From NCBI RefSeq assembly GCF_001439915.1, contig NZ_LMBW01000001.1:249239-313238 (forward strand): DNA of 64,000 bases. Reading direction: 5' to 3'. A program made the position numbers and the translations under genes. The stretch is from Fredinandcohnia humi (lineage in GTDB: Bacteria; Bacillota; Bacilli; Bacillales; Bacillaceae_L). Below are positions 1-9,292 of the stretch, piece by piece. Position 1 is the first letter of the stretch. Each line of letters starts with the position of its first letter. The notes beneath the pieces were generated by a model that ran no database searches, was not told the origin of the DNA, and saw only the letters and a list, made by a program, of their open reading frames with translations.

Positions 1-105
1 GATGAAGAAACAAATGCTGCCCAAATCATCTTTCTTGAGGATGAAGGGATAGAGGTTGTTAACCATTCAATTGATCTTAAAAAATATCAGTATCATCCAG
101 AGTAA
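1..105 (+). CDS. C-terminal end of an unidentified protein (truncated by window)
   Basis: The first frame is open from base 1 and ends at TAA 103-105, giving the last 34 residues of a protein whose start lies outside the window. The tail is acidic then basic (DEETNAAQIIFLEDEG, ending KKYQYHPE). I do not recognise the family. It lies upstream of the M48 protease gene in the same direction. Confidence 0.55.
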   Translation, partial: DEETNAAQIIFLEDEGIEVVNHSIDLKKYQYHPE

Positions 106-263
106 AAGCCTAGGAGCAATACTGAATTCCCTAAAAGAAATCAATGGGTTTATCTAAGGTTATCTTGTCAAAAATAAGACAAGAGAAAAGTCATTGTTCT
201 ATCTCGTCCCTCTTTAAACTAAAATACTACTAAGAGGGGTTGTACATAAAGGGGGACAGCTTA

Positions 264-1526
264 GTGAAAAAGGTAATCGGTTGGTCACTTGGAATTTATC
301 TTGTTTTTGGTTTATTCATAGCATGGTATTTATTTTTTGGAGCAAATACGGACATCCCTACCCAGTTAAAAGGAAGCCCGGCAGATCCACAGACATTTAT
401 GAATGAACGTCAGCTTTTATTGAGTGAAGAGTATTCACAAATTAAAAATCTACTGTTTTTCTTGTCAGTACCTTTTGAATGGCTGATATACATTCTAGTC
501 CTTGTGATCGGTATTTCAGCAAAGTTTCGTGATTGGTCAAGAATGTCAGCTAAATTTTCAATTCTCCAAACGGCCATTTATTTATTTTGGCTATCCTTGT
601 TGGTTGAAGTATTATCCTTTCCGCTTTCTTGGATCAGCTATAATGTTTCAAAAACGTATAATATAACCGTCCAATCCACCCAAAGCTGGATGAAAGATCT
701 ATTAATTGATTTTTGGGTGAATTATGCGTTAATGATTGTTATCGTCGGTGTCCTGTTCTGGTTAATTCGAAGAAATGAGAAAAGATGGTGGTTTCATGCT
801 TGGCTTTTATCGATTCCATTCTCAATGTTTCTCATGTTTGTGCAACCGGTCATTATCGACCCACTGTATAACGACTTTTTCCCATTAACAGATAAAGATT
901 TAGAAACGAAAATTCTTGAGTTAGCAGATAAAGCGGATATTCCAGCAGATCACGTGTTTGAAGTGAATATGTCTGAAAAGACTAATTCTCTAAATGCCTA
1001 TGTAACCGGAATCGGTTCCAACTCTCGGATTGTTTTGTGGGATACGACACTCAAGCGCCTAAATGAAGATGAAATTTTATTCATTATGGCTCATGAGATG
1101 GGGCATTACGTGATGAAGCATATTTATATTGGAATTGCTGGGTATTTGGTTTTAACCTTAGTGGGACTATTTATTATCAGCAAACTCATGACATTTATGA
1201 TTCGAAAATGGGGCAATCTATTCAAAATCTCAAGTGTCAAAGATATTGCTGTCTTGCCAGTATTTTTATTGCTAATCTCACTATTAAGTTTTGTATCCGA
1301 TCCAGTTTCAAATGCTGTATCAAGACACCAGGAAAAGGCTGCTGATTTGTACGCACTTGAAATGACGGAGGATAACAAAGCAGCGGTTTCGTCATTCCAG
1401 GAATTATCAAGAGCGGGCTTAAGTCAAGTAAACCCGCCATTCTTAGTCAAGATATTCAGATACGGTCATCCAACAATGCTTGAAAGAATAACGTATATAA
1501 ACGAATTTAAAAAAGGCGAGAAATAA
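264..1526 (+). CDS. yhfN: M48 family zinc metalloprotease (YhfN-like, CAAX-protease type)
   Basis: Membrane-embedded zinc endopeptidase of the Ste24/HtpX clan. Several hydrophobic segments occupy roughly residues 5-25, 65-85, 105-125, 155-175, 185-205 and 295-355. The zinc site HEMGH is near residue 277 and the third-ligand region (HQEKAADLYAL) near residue 355. The length of about 420 residues fits the CAAX-prenyl-protease-like branch rather than short HtpX. I chose GTG 264 because AAGGGGG at 249-255 lies at good spacing; a TTG at 240 in the same frame has its purine-rich stretch too close. From memory, YhfN of B. subtilis is an M48 protease upstream of comK, which fits the gene order here. 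The physiological substrate is unknown. Confidence 0.85.
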   Translation: MKKVIGWSLGIYLVFGLFIAWYLFFGANTDIPTQLKGSPADPQTFMNERQLLLSEEYSQIKNLLFFLSVPFEWLIYILVLVIGISAKFRDWSRMSAKFSILQTAIYLFWLSLLVEVLSFPLSWISYNVSKTYNITVQSTQSWMKDLLIDFWVNYALMIVIVGVLFWLIRRNEKRWWFHAWLLSIPFSMFLMFVQPVIIDPLYNDFFPLTDKDLETKILELADKADIPADHVFEVNMSEKTNSLNAYVTGIGSNSRIVLWDTTLKRLNEDEILFIMAHEMGHYVMKHIYIGIAGYLVLTLVGLFIISKLMTFMIRKWGNLFKISSVKDIAVLPVFLLLISLLSFVSDPVSNAVSRHQEKAADLYALEMTEDNKAAVSSFQELSRAGLSQVNPPFLVKIFRYGHPTMLERITYINEFKKGEK

Positions 1527-1530
1527 CCAG

Positions 1531-1580
1531 AAAAGCCTTGTTTGCAGAACAAAAGTCTGTGAGCAAGGCTTCTATTTTTG
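1531..1580 (+). terminator. Rho-independent terminator after the M48 protease gene
   Basis: Arms AAGCCTTG (1533-1540) and CAAGGCTT (1564-1571) are exact complements, with a 23-base loop that may pair further, followed by a T-rich tract. Confidence 0.7.
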
Positions 1581-1665
1581 TGTTTTGTTATAGTACAGAA
1601 TTACTATTTTAAAAATTGTTATATAAAATTTACAGAAAAATGTTCCATTTCTGAAAAGACTGTTA

Positions 1666-1671
1666 TATAAT
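1666..1671 (+). promoter_or_regulatory. Possible sigma-A -10 box for aceBA
   Basis: TATAAT lies about 57 bases upstream of aceB in a very AT-rich stretch. The -35 at the right distance (TTCCAT, 1643-1648) is poor, so the promoter would need activation or is mis-called. TGTTATATAA occurs twice, near 1617 and 1661. Confidence 0.35.
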
Positions 1672-1727
1672 ACTTTTAGTATTAATAATCTGTAATATAA
1701 CAATACAAGGAAGGTGTTGGGGATAAA

Positions 1728-3317
1728 ATGACGACACAGACCTCAGGAATTCAAATCACAGGACAAATGAATGTGCAGTATGAAGAAATTTTAACACCTA
1801 AGGCATTGAACTTCATTGAAAAACTAGAGCGAAACTTTGGAAAAAAAAGAAAACAATTGTTGGAAAAAAGACAGCAAAAACAGCGGGAAATCGACAAAGG
1901 AATCATGCCAGCTTTTTTATCCGAAACTGAACATATCAGAAACGGGGATTGGACAGTAAATCCGATTCCGAAGGACCTGCAGGATCGGCGTGTTGAAATT
2001 ACCGGGCCTGTCGATCGAAAAATGATCATTAATGCACTGAACTCGGGAGCAAAAGTATTTATGGCAGACTTTGAGGATGCCAATGCACCAACTTGGAAAA
2101 ACGTAATCGAAGGTCAAATTAATTTACGGGATGCTGTAAGGAAGACGATTACTTTTGAAAATTCAACCGGAAAGAAATATCAGTTAAAAGATGAAATTGC
2201 TACCCTTGTTGTTCGTCCACGAGGTTGGCATTTAGAAGAAAAGCATATTGAACTTGATGGAAAAAGAATATCAGCAAGTTTACTAGATTTTGGACTTTAT
2301 TTTTATCATAATGCGAAACGTTTAATTGATAACGGAAGCAGTCCATATTTTTATCTGCCAAAGATGGAGAGTCATCTTGAAGCAAGACTTTGGAATGATG
2401 TGTTTATTTTTTCACAAAATGAATTAGAAATCCCTCAAGGGACGATTAAAGCAACTGTCTTAATTGAAACGATTCTTGCAACCTTTGAAGTGGATGAAAT
2501 TTTATATGAATTAAAAGAGCATTCAGCAGGGCTAAATTGTGGCAGATGGGATTATATTTTTAGCTATTTAAAGAGATTTCGAAATGTAGAGAATGTGATA
2601 TTACCAGACCGTTCGGTGGTTACGATGACTGCTCCATTTATGAGTGCGTATTCACAGCACGTCATTAAAACATGCCATAAGCGCAACGTCCATGCAATTG
2701 GTGGGATGGCTGCGCAAATACCTGTAAAAAACAATCCTCAGGCAAATGAAGAAGCCTTTAAGAAGGTGCGTACGGATAAAGAACGTGAAGCAAATAATGG
2801 TCATGACGGTACATGGGTTGCACACCCAGGGCTTGTACCAGTAGCAAGGCAGATTTTTAATACAGCCATGCTAGGACCTAACCAAATTGATAAAAAACGA
2901 GAGGATGTTCAGGTAACAGCTGAGGATCTTATTGCAGTTCCAGAAGGGAATATTACGGAGCAGGGGGTACGTACGAATATCAATGTGGGTATTCAATATA
3001 TTGAATCATGGCTTCGCGGACATGGTGCGGCGCCGATTCATAACCTCATGGAGGATGCAGCGACAGCAGAGATCTCTAGAGCTCAACTATGGCAGTGGAT
3101 ACGTCATCCAAAAGGGGTCTTAGAGGATGGAAGAAAGGTCACACTTGAGCTCGTCCAACAATTAAAAGAAGAAGAACTTGAAAAAATTAAACAAGAAATT
3201 GGGATGGAAGCCTTCGAAACAGGGCGTTTCACAGAAGCAACAAATCTATTTGAGGAATTAGTGACAAATGATGAGTTCGTGGAATTTTTGACTTTGCCTG
3301 GATATGAAATTTTATAA
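1728..3317 (+). CDS. aceB: Malate synthase A
   Basis: Condenses glyoxylate with acetyl-CoA to malate, the second step of the glyoxylate shunt, in the cytoplasm. The 529-residue length is that of malate synthase A. Recognisable blocks are MADFEDANAPTW near residue 110, VVRPRGWHLEEKH near 165, LNCGRWDYIFSYLKRF near 275 and the GGMAAQIPVKN block near 325. ATG 1728 has an upstream AAGGAAGGTG. It is followed by aceA in the same direction with only a structured repeat between them, so the pair is probably one operon allowing growth on acetate or fatty acids. Confidence 0.97.
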   Translation: MTTQTSGIQITGQMNVQYEEILTPKALNFIEKLERNFGKKRKQLLEKRQQKQREIDKGIMPAFLSETEHIRNGDWTVNPIPKDLQDRRVEITGPVDRKMIINALNSGAKVFMADFEDANAPTWKNVIEGQINLRDAVRKTITFENSTGKKYQLKDEIATLVVRPRGWHLEEKHIELDGKRISASLLDFGLYFYHNAKRLIDNGSSPYFYLPKMESHLEARLWNDVFIFSQNELEIPQGTIKATVLIETILATFEVDEILYELKEHSAGLNCGRWDYIFSYLKRFRNVENVILPDRSVVTMTAPFMSAYSQHVIKTCHKRNVHAIGGMAAQIPVKNNPQANEEAFKKVRTDKEREANNGHDGTWVAHPGLVPVARQIFNTAMLGPNQIDKKREDVQVTAEDLIAVPEGNITEQGVRTNINVGIQYIESWLRGHGAAPIHNLMEDAATAEISRAQLWQWIRHPKGVLEDGRKVTLELVQQLKEEELEKIKQEIGMEAFETGRFTEATNLFEELVTNDEFVEFLTLPGYEIL

Positions 3318-3324
3318 ATTTTTA

Positions 3325-3512
3325 GTTTATTCAGCATTAAGCTGAACAAACCAAAAAAGCCTCCGGCGGATGCCACAGATTTTCAAAGGAAAGTTTTCGA
3401 GGCATAGGATCAAAGACTAAGAACGCCACCTCCTGTGGCAACGTCTTTGTGACCCACCTTGTGTGGGCCTAAAAAATCTGGGCGCAAATACGCCAAGGCG
3501 CATTTGATGATT
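3325..3512 (+). repeat. Family 1 intergenic structured repeat, copy A (long form)
   Basis: Fills the aceB-aceA gap. It starts with the hairpin GTTTATTCAGC/GCTGAACAAAC, then the common core CCTCCGGCGGATGCCACAG, then two tandem hairpins around GCCAC..GTGGC and CCCAC..GTGGG, then the closing strand AAAAATCTGGGCG and the tail CAAATACGCCAAGG. Copies lie at 8962, 9910, 15599 and 40719, with a fragment at 10723. The aceA Shine-Dalgarno begins directly after it. Confidence 0.85.
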
Positions 3513-3530
3513 ATAAGGAGGAAACTAAAA

Positions 3531-4808
3531 ATGATTAATGAAAGAGCTCAAAAATTACAAGAAAACTGGGAAATGGAATCAAGATGGAATGGGATTGATA
3601 GACCGTATAGTACCGAGGATGTCATTCGCTTGCGTGGTTCAATCGATATTGAACATACACTAGCACGGAGGGGATCTGAAAAGCTTTGGAACCTTCTTCA
3701 TACAGAGGATTATGTTCATGCATTGGGAGCATTGACAGGTAATCAAGCAGTCCAGCAGGTAAAGGCAGGTCTTAAGGCAATTTATTTAAGTGGCTGGCAG
3801 GTTGCTGCAGATGCGAATCTGTCTGGTCATATGTATCCGGACCAAAGCTTATACCCAGCAAACAGCGTACCAAGTGTTGTAAAGCGAATTAACCAAGCAT
3901 TACAGCGTGCAGACCAGATTCATCACCTGGAGGGTGAAGGTGATACGGATTGGTTTGCACCAATTGTGGCAGATGCCGAGGCAGGCTTCGGCGGTCAGTT
4001 GAATGTCTTTGAGCTAATGAAAGGCATGATCGAAGCAGGAGCGGCAGGTGTACATTTTGAAGACCAGCTTTCGTCTGAAAAGAAGTGCGGGCATTTAGGT
4101 GGAAAAGTTTTATTGCCGACACAAACGGCTGTAAGAAATTTAATTTCCGCACGCCTTGCAGCTGACGTAATGGGGGTTCCAACGATTTTAGTTGCCCGAA
4201 CAGATGCTGATGCAGCGGACCTTATTACAAGCGATATCGACCCTGTTGATCAGGAATTTATTACAGGTGAACGAACACCAGAAGGATTCTACCGGACAAA
4301 AGCGGGACTTGACCAAGCAATAGCACGCGGTTTAGCGTATGCACCATATGCAGATTTAATTTGGTGTGAAACATCCGAGCCGGACCTAGAACAGGCAAGG
4401 CGTTTCGCAAATGAAATACATGCGAAATTCCCTGGAAAACTTTTAGCCTACAACTGCTCTCCATCATTTAACTGGAAGAAAAAGCTTGATGATGACACAA
4501 TCGAAAATTTCCAAAAGGAACTCAGCGAGATGGGCTATAAATTCCAATTTGTTACATTAGCTGGATTCCATGCATTAAACCACAGCATGTTTGAACTTTC
4601 AAGAGGTTATAAGGAAAGAGGAATGGGGGCATATTCAGAGCTTCAAGAAGCTGAGTTTGCAAGTGAAAAGTATGGTTACACAGCGACGCGCCATCAACGT
4701 GAAGTAGGAACAGGCTACTTTGATGAAGTCGCTCAGGTAATTACGGGTGGAACATCTTCAACAACAGCTTTAAAAGGTTCAACAGAAGAAGCGCAATTTG
4801 TAAAATAA
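3531..4808 (+). CDS. aceA: Isocitrate lyase
   Basis: Cleaves isocitrate into succinate and glyoxylate, the first glyoxylate-shunt step. The 425 residues fit the family. The catalytic loop KKCGHLGGK is near residue 184; substrate and metal blocks include [11 protein letters not shown] near 85, [10 protein letters not shown] near 147, [10 protein letters not shown] near 222 and [13 protein letters not shown] near 306. ATG 3531 is preceded by AAGGAGG (about 3515-3521). The open frame extends upstream to about 3459, but that extension is entirely repeat sequence and is not family-like, so it is not coding. Terminator at 4821. Confidence 0.97.
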   Translation: MINERAQKLQENWEMESRWNGIDRPYSTEDVIRLRGSIDIEHTLARRGSEKLWNLLHTEDYVHALGALTGNQAVQQVKAGLKAIYLSGWQVAADANLSGHMYPDQSLYPANSVPSVVKRINQALQRADQIHHLEGEGDTDWFAPIVADAEAGFGGQLNVFELMKGMIEAGAAGVHFEDQLSSEKKCGHLGGKVLLPTQTAVRNLISARLAADVMGVPTILVARTDADAADLITSDIDPVDQEFITGERTPEGFYRTKAGLDQAIARGLAYAPYADLIWCETSEPDLEQARRFANEIHAKFPGKLLAYNCSPSFNWKKKLDDDTIENFQKELSEMGYKFQFVTLAGFHALNHSMFELSRGYKERGMGAYSELQEAEFASEKYGYTATRHQREVGTGYFDEVAQVITGGTSSTTALKGSTEEAQFVK

Positions 4809-4820
4809 AAAGGCTCGTGA

Positions 4821-4856
4821 AAAAACTGGCTAACATTTTGTTAGTCAGTTTTTTTG
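4821..4856 (+). terminator. Terminator after aceA
   Basis: Stem AACTGGCTAAC / GTTAGTCAGTT with a four- to five-base loop and seven T residues. Confidence 0.85.
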
Positions 4857-4877
4857 TGATTTTATGAAATCACAAAA

Positions 4878-5114
4878 CTACATCGTTTTACGAAACAATC
4901 TCCGGTATTCCGCCGATGCTTCCATAAATAAACCTTCATTTCTGGAATCAATCGCTTCATTCACCTTTGTTTCCAAAAGCTCTTTTTTTCGTTTAAATAG
5001 GCTCTCATCAATAATCATTTGAATATATATGTCTAATACAGATTCCCTAGATGAAATATTTTTTTTAGTATCCCGTGACTTCATGATCTCAGAGTAGGTT
5101 TTTTTATTTTTCAT
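4878..5114 (-). CDS. IDEAL-domain small protein (YhzC-like)
   Basis: A 78-residue charged protein. The second half, from IIDESLFKRKKELLETKV through NEAIDSRNEGLFMEASAEYR, fits the IDEAL domain, a short helical module found in several Bacillus proteins. The start has AGGGGTGAG a few bases upstream on the reverse strand. Position next to comK recalls yhzC of B. subtilis (from memory). No biochemical role can be given. Confidence 0.7.
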   Translation of the reverse strand: MKNKKTYSEIMKSRDTKKNISSRESVLDIYIQMIIDESLFKRKKELLETKVNEAIDSRNEGLFMEASAEYRRLFRKTM

Positions 5115-5270
5115 GAAAGCTCACCCCTAAATCCTTTTTATTAGTATATTTAGGTAGATACACAAAATCAACCGAATTATTAGATTATTTAAAAATTTAA
5201 TTGGAATACTCAAAATTTTTGTATGATATTTGGAATTAACATGCATGATAGTAAATGGAGGTGGAAAAAA

Positions 5271-5483
5271 ATGAAAAATCCAAATGAGAGTTCCAATCAT
5301 GATATCCCGATGAATACGTCATTAAATCCGGTTTTTGGGATGTCAAACGCGCTTGATACAAACAATCCTTTTCTTAAGGAATCTGTCTATGCAGGTGATT
5401 CGATTGACGAACATACGACATTAGAACAAGCAAATGCATTTCTTGCTGAAAAGGAACTCGGTCAAATTAATGAAAATTCATGA
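5271..5483 (+). CDS. Unidentified 70-residue acidic protein
   Basis: ATG 5271 has a strong Shine-Dalgarno (TGGAGGTGG). The product is polar and Asn-rich, with repeated Asn-Pro pairs (LNPVFG, TNNPFL), no membrane segment and an acidic C-terminal half that may form one helix (TTLEQANAFLAEKELGQ). The frame opens at 5223, but that start lacks a ribosome site. The TGA overlaps the first bases of a family 2 repeat. Small, soluble and possibly sporulation-related; I do not recognise a family. Confidence 0.6.
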   Translation: MKNPNESSNHDIPMNTSLNPVFGMSNALDTNNPFLKESVYAGDSIDEHTTLEQANAFLAEKELGQINENS

Positions 5484-5645
5484 GAAAAGTGCAAGGCGTC
5501 CGCCTAAGGAACATCGACTAACTACTGCCACGTCCTGTGGCAAACGTCGATGTCAGCACTTCCTGTGCAAGTCAAGCATAAGACGACCCCAACCTTCCGA
5601 AGCGATTGGCTAGACCATAGAGTCGATGACGCCTGGAACTAGACA
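5482..5645 (-). repeat. Family 2 intergenic structured repeat, inverted copy
   Basis: Reverse complement of the copies at 14065 and 17341. It begins at the stop codon of the upstream small gene. It contains TGCCACGTCCTGTGGCA and GCACTTCCTGTGC hairpins, whose loops read AGGA on the reverse strand, and ends with the complement of TGTCTAGTTCCAGGCG. Confidence 0.8.
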
Positions 5646-5655
5646 AATAAAAGCT

Positions 5656-5717
5656 AAGTGGAATCCCTTTAAAAATCCTCTTTCAAAAGAGCATTTTAAA
5701 AAGAATTCCACTTTTTT
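5656..5717. terminator. Long imperfect hairpin, probable terminator
   Basis: AAGTGGAATCCCTTTAAAAA pairs imperfectly with TTTTAAAAAGAATTCCACTT, enclosing a second small stem CTCTTT/AAAGAG, and ends in a T run. It would end transcripts of the 70-residue gene before comK. Confidence 0.65.
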
Positions 5718-5820
5718 GTGAACATTTTGTGAACTGTATGGTTATAAATACCTATTAATGCTAATATGAAAATGCTTACACTAGTTTAAAAATTAAAACA
5801 ATTCGAAAGGGGATGTATAA

Positions 5821-6357
5821 ATGAAAGTGAAGAATACAAATTATTTAGTGGAATATGAGATTAACCCTGACACAATGGCAGTACTCCCAATTGAAGTAGG
5901 AAATAATACCTGTTCACGGGTACTCGAGGTAGAAGGTGAATATGTAGTAGCCATGAAACCTACTGAAATCGTCGACAGAAGCTGCCGTTATTTTGGAAGC
6001 TCACTTCGTGGAAGGCAAGAAGGAACGCGTGAAATCATGGGAGTGACTCATAAGGCTCCAATTATTGTAGAAGCCTCTAATAAGATTTTTCTATTTCCGA
6101 CCGCTTCTCCAACAAAACAGGACTGTGCATGGCTTTCGCATAATTATGTCTCAGATTGCGAGTACGGTCTACACGAAAAAACAACCATTATTTTTACAAA
6201 CAAGCAAGCGATTCAACTGCAAATCTCGAAGGGCTCCTTCCAAAATCAACTCCATAGAACTGCACAACTTCGGACGATTGTTACCAATCGAATGGACAAA
6301 CCTAATAAACACATTAATTTTGTGATAAACCCTCAAAACAACGAAAGCTTATCGTAA
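5821..6357 (+). CDS. comK: Competence transcription factor ComK
   Basis: Master activator of DNA-uptake genes in Bacillus. The diagnostic block IVDRSCRYFGSSLRGRQ near residue 50, followed by EIMGVTHKAPIIVE, and the later CAWLSHNYV are ComK family signatures. The 178 residues are slightly shorter than the B. subtilis protein. ATG 5821 follows GAAAGGGGATG. I see no clear AAAA-N5-TTTT K-box pair in the upstream 100 bases, so autoregulation cannot be read from sequence. It is a single-gene unit between a hairpin at 5656 and the convergent yhjD. Confidence 0.93.
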   Translation: MKVKNTNYLVEYEINPDTMAVLPIEVGNNTCSRVLEVEGEYVVAMKPTEIVDRSCRYFGSSLRGRQEGTREIMGVTHKAPIIVEASNKIFLFPTASPTKQDCAWLSHNYVSDCEYGLHEKTTIIFTNKQAIQLQISKGSFQNQLHRTAQLRTIVTNRMDKPNKHINFVINPQNNESLS

Positions 6358-6433
6358 ATCTGATATCTGATTCAAAAAATTAAAAAGGACGATTGAAAAA
6401 TGTTTGTTTTCCCAGCCCTACATTTGTCATAAG

Positions 6434-6799
6434 CTACTCACTAGCAGTTTTTTCGATAAAATAGGATTCAAGAAGCAGTTGAACTTCATTTCGAATCCGT
6501 GGGTTAAAGTAGTTATGCTCCTCTTCATAGCCTCGATACATGAATGAAAATAGAGTAAATGCCTCATCTCTTTGTTTTTCCCATACCTTCATATTTTTCT
6601 TTTTCATTTGTAGTTTGATCGTATAGAGGTCTCTTTGAACTTTCTTCATTGTATGTTCAAGCAAATGGAGATACGGTTTTTTTAACTTAAAACCAGCAGT
6701 CTCTAATGCTGAAAGGTCACGATTTAGGATGGTAAGAACCATTGGCAAAAAGATGGCTTTTTCAAAAATATCACGGTCATCCTCAGGTATTCTTGTCAT
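6434..6799 (-). CDS. yhjD: YhjD-like protein of unknown function
   Basis: A 121-residue soluble, basic, largely helical protein with no membrane segment or signal peptide. It reads convergently towards comK. The start (MTRIPEDDRDIFEKAIFLP) and its place between comK and a TVP38 gene match my memory of yhjD in B. subtilis. A purine-rich GAAAGAGGGA precedes the start on the reverse strand. Function unknown. Confidence 0.7.
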   Translation of the reverse strand: MTRIPEDDRDIFEKAIFLPMVLTILNRDLSALETAGFKLKKPYLHLLEHTMKKVQRDLYTIKLQMKKKNMKVWEKQRDEAFTLFSFMYRGYEEEHNYFNPRIRNEVQLLLESYFIEKTASE

Positions 6800-6974
6800 G
6801 ATTATCCCTCTTTCGCGGAACGTATGTTTGTATATATAATATGCTATTTTTTTAGAAGAATCAAGAAAGATGAAGGAAAAAGTATTTCTAGTGTCGAAAT
6901 ATTTTCAAGTGTGGTGCATAATGGAAGTAGAAGTACTACTTAATTATGACAATTTTTATAAAGGCGGGAGAAGA

Positions 6975-8966
6975 ATGGCAGAGAAAAAGCGCAGAGGAAT
7001 CGTTACAGAAGATTTATATGAATTAAAAACAGTCAATGACCCACAATATTCTCCAGATGGTCACAGCTTTGTGTTTGTGGAAACAGAAATTAATAAGGAA
7101 AAACATGAATATAACTCTCACTTATTTGTTGGAACAGTAGAAGGAAAAGTCACGCAGTGGACCTTTGGAGATGTTCGAGATGGGTCACCACGTTGGTCTC
7201 CTAATGGAGAATCAGTCGCGTTTGTATCAAATCGTTCAGGAAAACAGCAAATTTATATGATGAATGCAAACGGCGGTGAGCCGAAGAAAATTACATATTG
7301 TGTGAATGGTGCCAGAAATCCGATCTGGTCACCAGATGGTTCAAAAATTTTATTTACTACTTCTTTAGCTCCTGATGAAAGCATCACAGACAAAGAAAAG
7401 AAGAAAAAGGATGAAGATGAGAAAAAAATTGAACCAATAGTTATCGAGCGACTTCGTTATAAATCCGATGCAGCAGGCTTTTTGGATAATAAAAATCAAC
7501 ATCTTGCAGTAGTTGACATTCTTTCGGGTGAAGTAGAGCAGCTAACATCAGGCGAATATGATTATGCAGCTGGCGGATGGTCACCAGATGGAACGAAAAT
7601 TACATTCGTTGGCGATATTAGCGAGGATTCAGATTATAATTTAATCTCTGATGTATACGTCATGTCAGTAAAAGATAAAAGCTATCATAAGATTACGGGC
7701 AGTACTGGTAACTTTGGCTTGCCATCATGGTCTCCAGATGGCAAATATATTGCGCTCATTGGACATGAAGAAGAATTTTCAGGTGCAACATTGCCGAAAA
7801 TCTGGCTTTACACAGTTGAAAGCTCAGAATTAATTTGTTTAACAAGTGAACTTGATGCATATGTAGGAGATTGTGTTGCTGCAGACTTCCAATTGGGCGG
7901 TTCAAATCCCGAAGTTATATGGAATGATGATAGTAGAAGTTTCTATTTCCTATTATCTAATCATGGCAGTACGGGAGTTTATTATGGTTCCATTGAAGGC
8001 GAAGTATATCCATCTTTATTTGAAAACCAACATGTATTTGCATTAACTGTCCACAATCATAAGGCAGTGGTGGGAATCAGTAAACCAACAGAGCCGGGCG
8101 ATCTTTACCACTTGGATTTAAGTACTGGTGAATTGAATCAACTTACAAATGTGAATGAAGCCTTTTTAGAAGAAGTTGAAATGTCAGAGGCGGAGAGCTT
8201 TACATTCACCGCCCCAGATGGCTGGGAAATAAATGGTTGGATCATGAAGCCATTTGGGTATGAAGAGGGTAAAAAATATCCGACTATTGTTGAAGTGCAT
8301 GGTGGACCTCATGCGATGTATGCAAATACCTATTTCCATGAGTTTCAGGTGTTAACAGGAAAGGGTTTTGTTGTAGTCTTTACTAATCCGCGTGGCAGCC
8401 ACGGCTATGGTCAGCAATTTGTTGATGCTGTTCGGGGTGACTATGGCGGAAAGGATTATTTAGATGTTATGGCAGCAACAGATTATGCAGTCGAACATTT
8501 TGAATTTGTCGATGAAACAAAACTGGGTGTAACAGGTGGCAGCTACGGGGGTTTCATGACAAATTGGATCGTTGGTCATACAAATCGATTTAAAGCGGCG
8601 GTTACTCAGCGTTCAATCTCGAACTGGATTAGTTTTTATGGGGTAAGTGATATTGGATACTTCTTTACTGAATGGGAGCTAAAAGGGAATCTACTGGAAA
8701 ATGCTGAAAAACTATGGGATCATTCACCACTGAAATATGTGGGAAATGTAGAGACGCCATTATTAATTATCCATGGGGAGCGGGATTTCCGTTGTCCAAT
8801 CGAACAGGCCGAACAGTTCTACGTAGCGTTGAAGCATCAGAAAAAACCAACAAAATTTGTTCGTTTCCCTGGTGCCAACCATGAATTATCAAGAAGCGGA
8901 AATCCAAAATTAAGATTGTCACGCCTCAACCATATTAAAGACTGGTTTGGAGAATATTTAATTTAA
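6975..8966 (+). CDS. yuxL: S9 family prolyl oligopeptidase / acylaminoacyl peptidase (YuxL-like)
   Basis: Serine peptidase with an N-terminal beta-propeller and a C-terminal alpha/beta hydrolase domain. At least four WSPDG/WSPNG propeller repeats lie between residues about 65 and 265. The catalytic domain from about residue 405 has the nucleophile in GGSYGG (Ser about 522), Asp in HGERDFR (about 602) and His in GANHE (about 635). Length 663 fits YuxL. ATG 6975 follows AAAGGCGGGAG; an in-frame start 105 bases upstream has no ribosome site. It probably trims short or acylated peptides in the cytoplasm, since no signal peptide is seen. Family 1 repeat copy B begins at its stop. Confidence 0.92.
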   Translation: MAEKKRRGIVTEDLYELKTVNDPQYSPDGHSFVFVETEINKEKHEYNSHLFVGTVEGKVTQWTFGDVRDGSPRWSPNGESVAFVSNRSGKQQIYMMNANGGEPKKITYCVNGARNPIWSPDGSKILFTTSLAPDESITDKEKKKKDEDEKKIEPIVIERLRYKSDAAGFLDNKNQHLAVVDILSGEVEQLTSGEYDYAAGGWSPDGTKITFVGDISEDSDYNLISDVYVMSVKDKSYHKITGSTGNFGLPSWSPDGKYIALIGHEEEFSGATLPKIWLYTVESSELICLTSELDAYVGDCVAADFQLGGSNPEVIWNDDSRSFYFLLSNHGSTGVYYGSIEGEVYPSLFENQHVFALTVHNHKAVVGISKPTEPGDLYHLDLSTGELNQLTNVNEAFLEEVEMSEAESFTFTAPDGWEINGWIMKPFGYEEGKKYPTIVEVHGGPHAMYANTYFHEFQVLTGKGFVVVFTNPRGSHGYGQQFVDAVRGDYGGKDYLDVMAATDYAVEHFEFVDETKLGVTGGSYGGFMTNWIVGHTNRFKAAVTQRSISNWISFYGVSDIGYFFTEWELKGNLLENAEKLWDHSPLKYVGNVETPLLIIHGERDFRCPIEQAEQFYVALKHQKKPTKFVRFPGANHELSRSGNPKLRLSRLNHIKDWFGEYLI

Positions 8967-9152
8967 TTCAGCAGTAAACTTCTTCTGTAAGTGGGGGAAG
9001 TATGCAAAAAGATAATCAAATTGCGTGAGGGGTTCTTACCCTGGCTGAATTAAGTTAATGCCTCCGGCTGGTGCCACGATTTTTTAGAGGAAATTTTTCG
9101 AGCCTGCTCGAAAAAAATCGGGCGCAAATACGCCAAGGCGCATTTGATTATA
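8962..9152 (+). repeat. Family 1 intergenic repeat, copy B (short core, long loop)
   Basis: Overlaps the yuxL stop codon. Arms TTAATTCAGC / GCTGAATTAA enclose a loop module AGTGGGGGAAG that recurs in copy E. In the core the outer stem is GCC-A-CGATTTTTT with AAAAAATCG-GGC, instead of CAGATTTT/AAAATCTG in the other copies: both strands changed together. Confidence 0.8.
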
Positions 9153-9157
9153 AGAAT

Positions 9158-9192
9158 GAAAAGGCACTAGTTTCGCTAGTGTCTTTTTCTTT
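9158..9192 (+). terminator. Terminator after yuxL
   Basis: Stem AAAGGCACTAG (9160-9170) / CTAGTGTCTTT (9176-9186) with a five-base loop and T tract. Confidence 0.75.
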
Positions 9193-9292
9193 AGTAAATT
9201 TTTTTGGTAGGAATGCCCAAATGGGTGTACAATATGAAGTAAGATAAATTTACCGCATCCGCTACGGTGGATTGATTTTCGAGGAGATACAT

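Noticed and set aside
3459-3530. 24-codon N-terminal extension of isocitrate lyase
   Set aside because: It is read entirely from the family 1 repeat, is not family-like, and a strong Shine-Dalgarno sits before ATG 3531.
5720-5820. ComK autoregulatory K-box (AAAA-N5-TTTT pairs) before comK
   Set aside because: AT-rich runs exist but no pair has the required spacing, so I do not call it.
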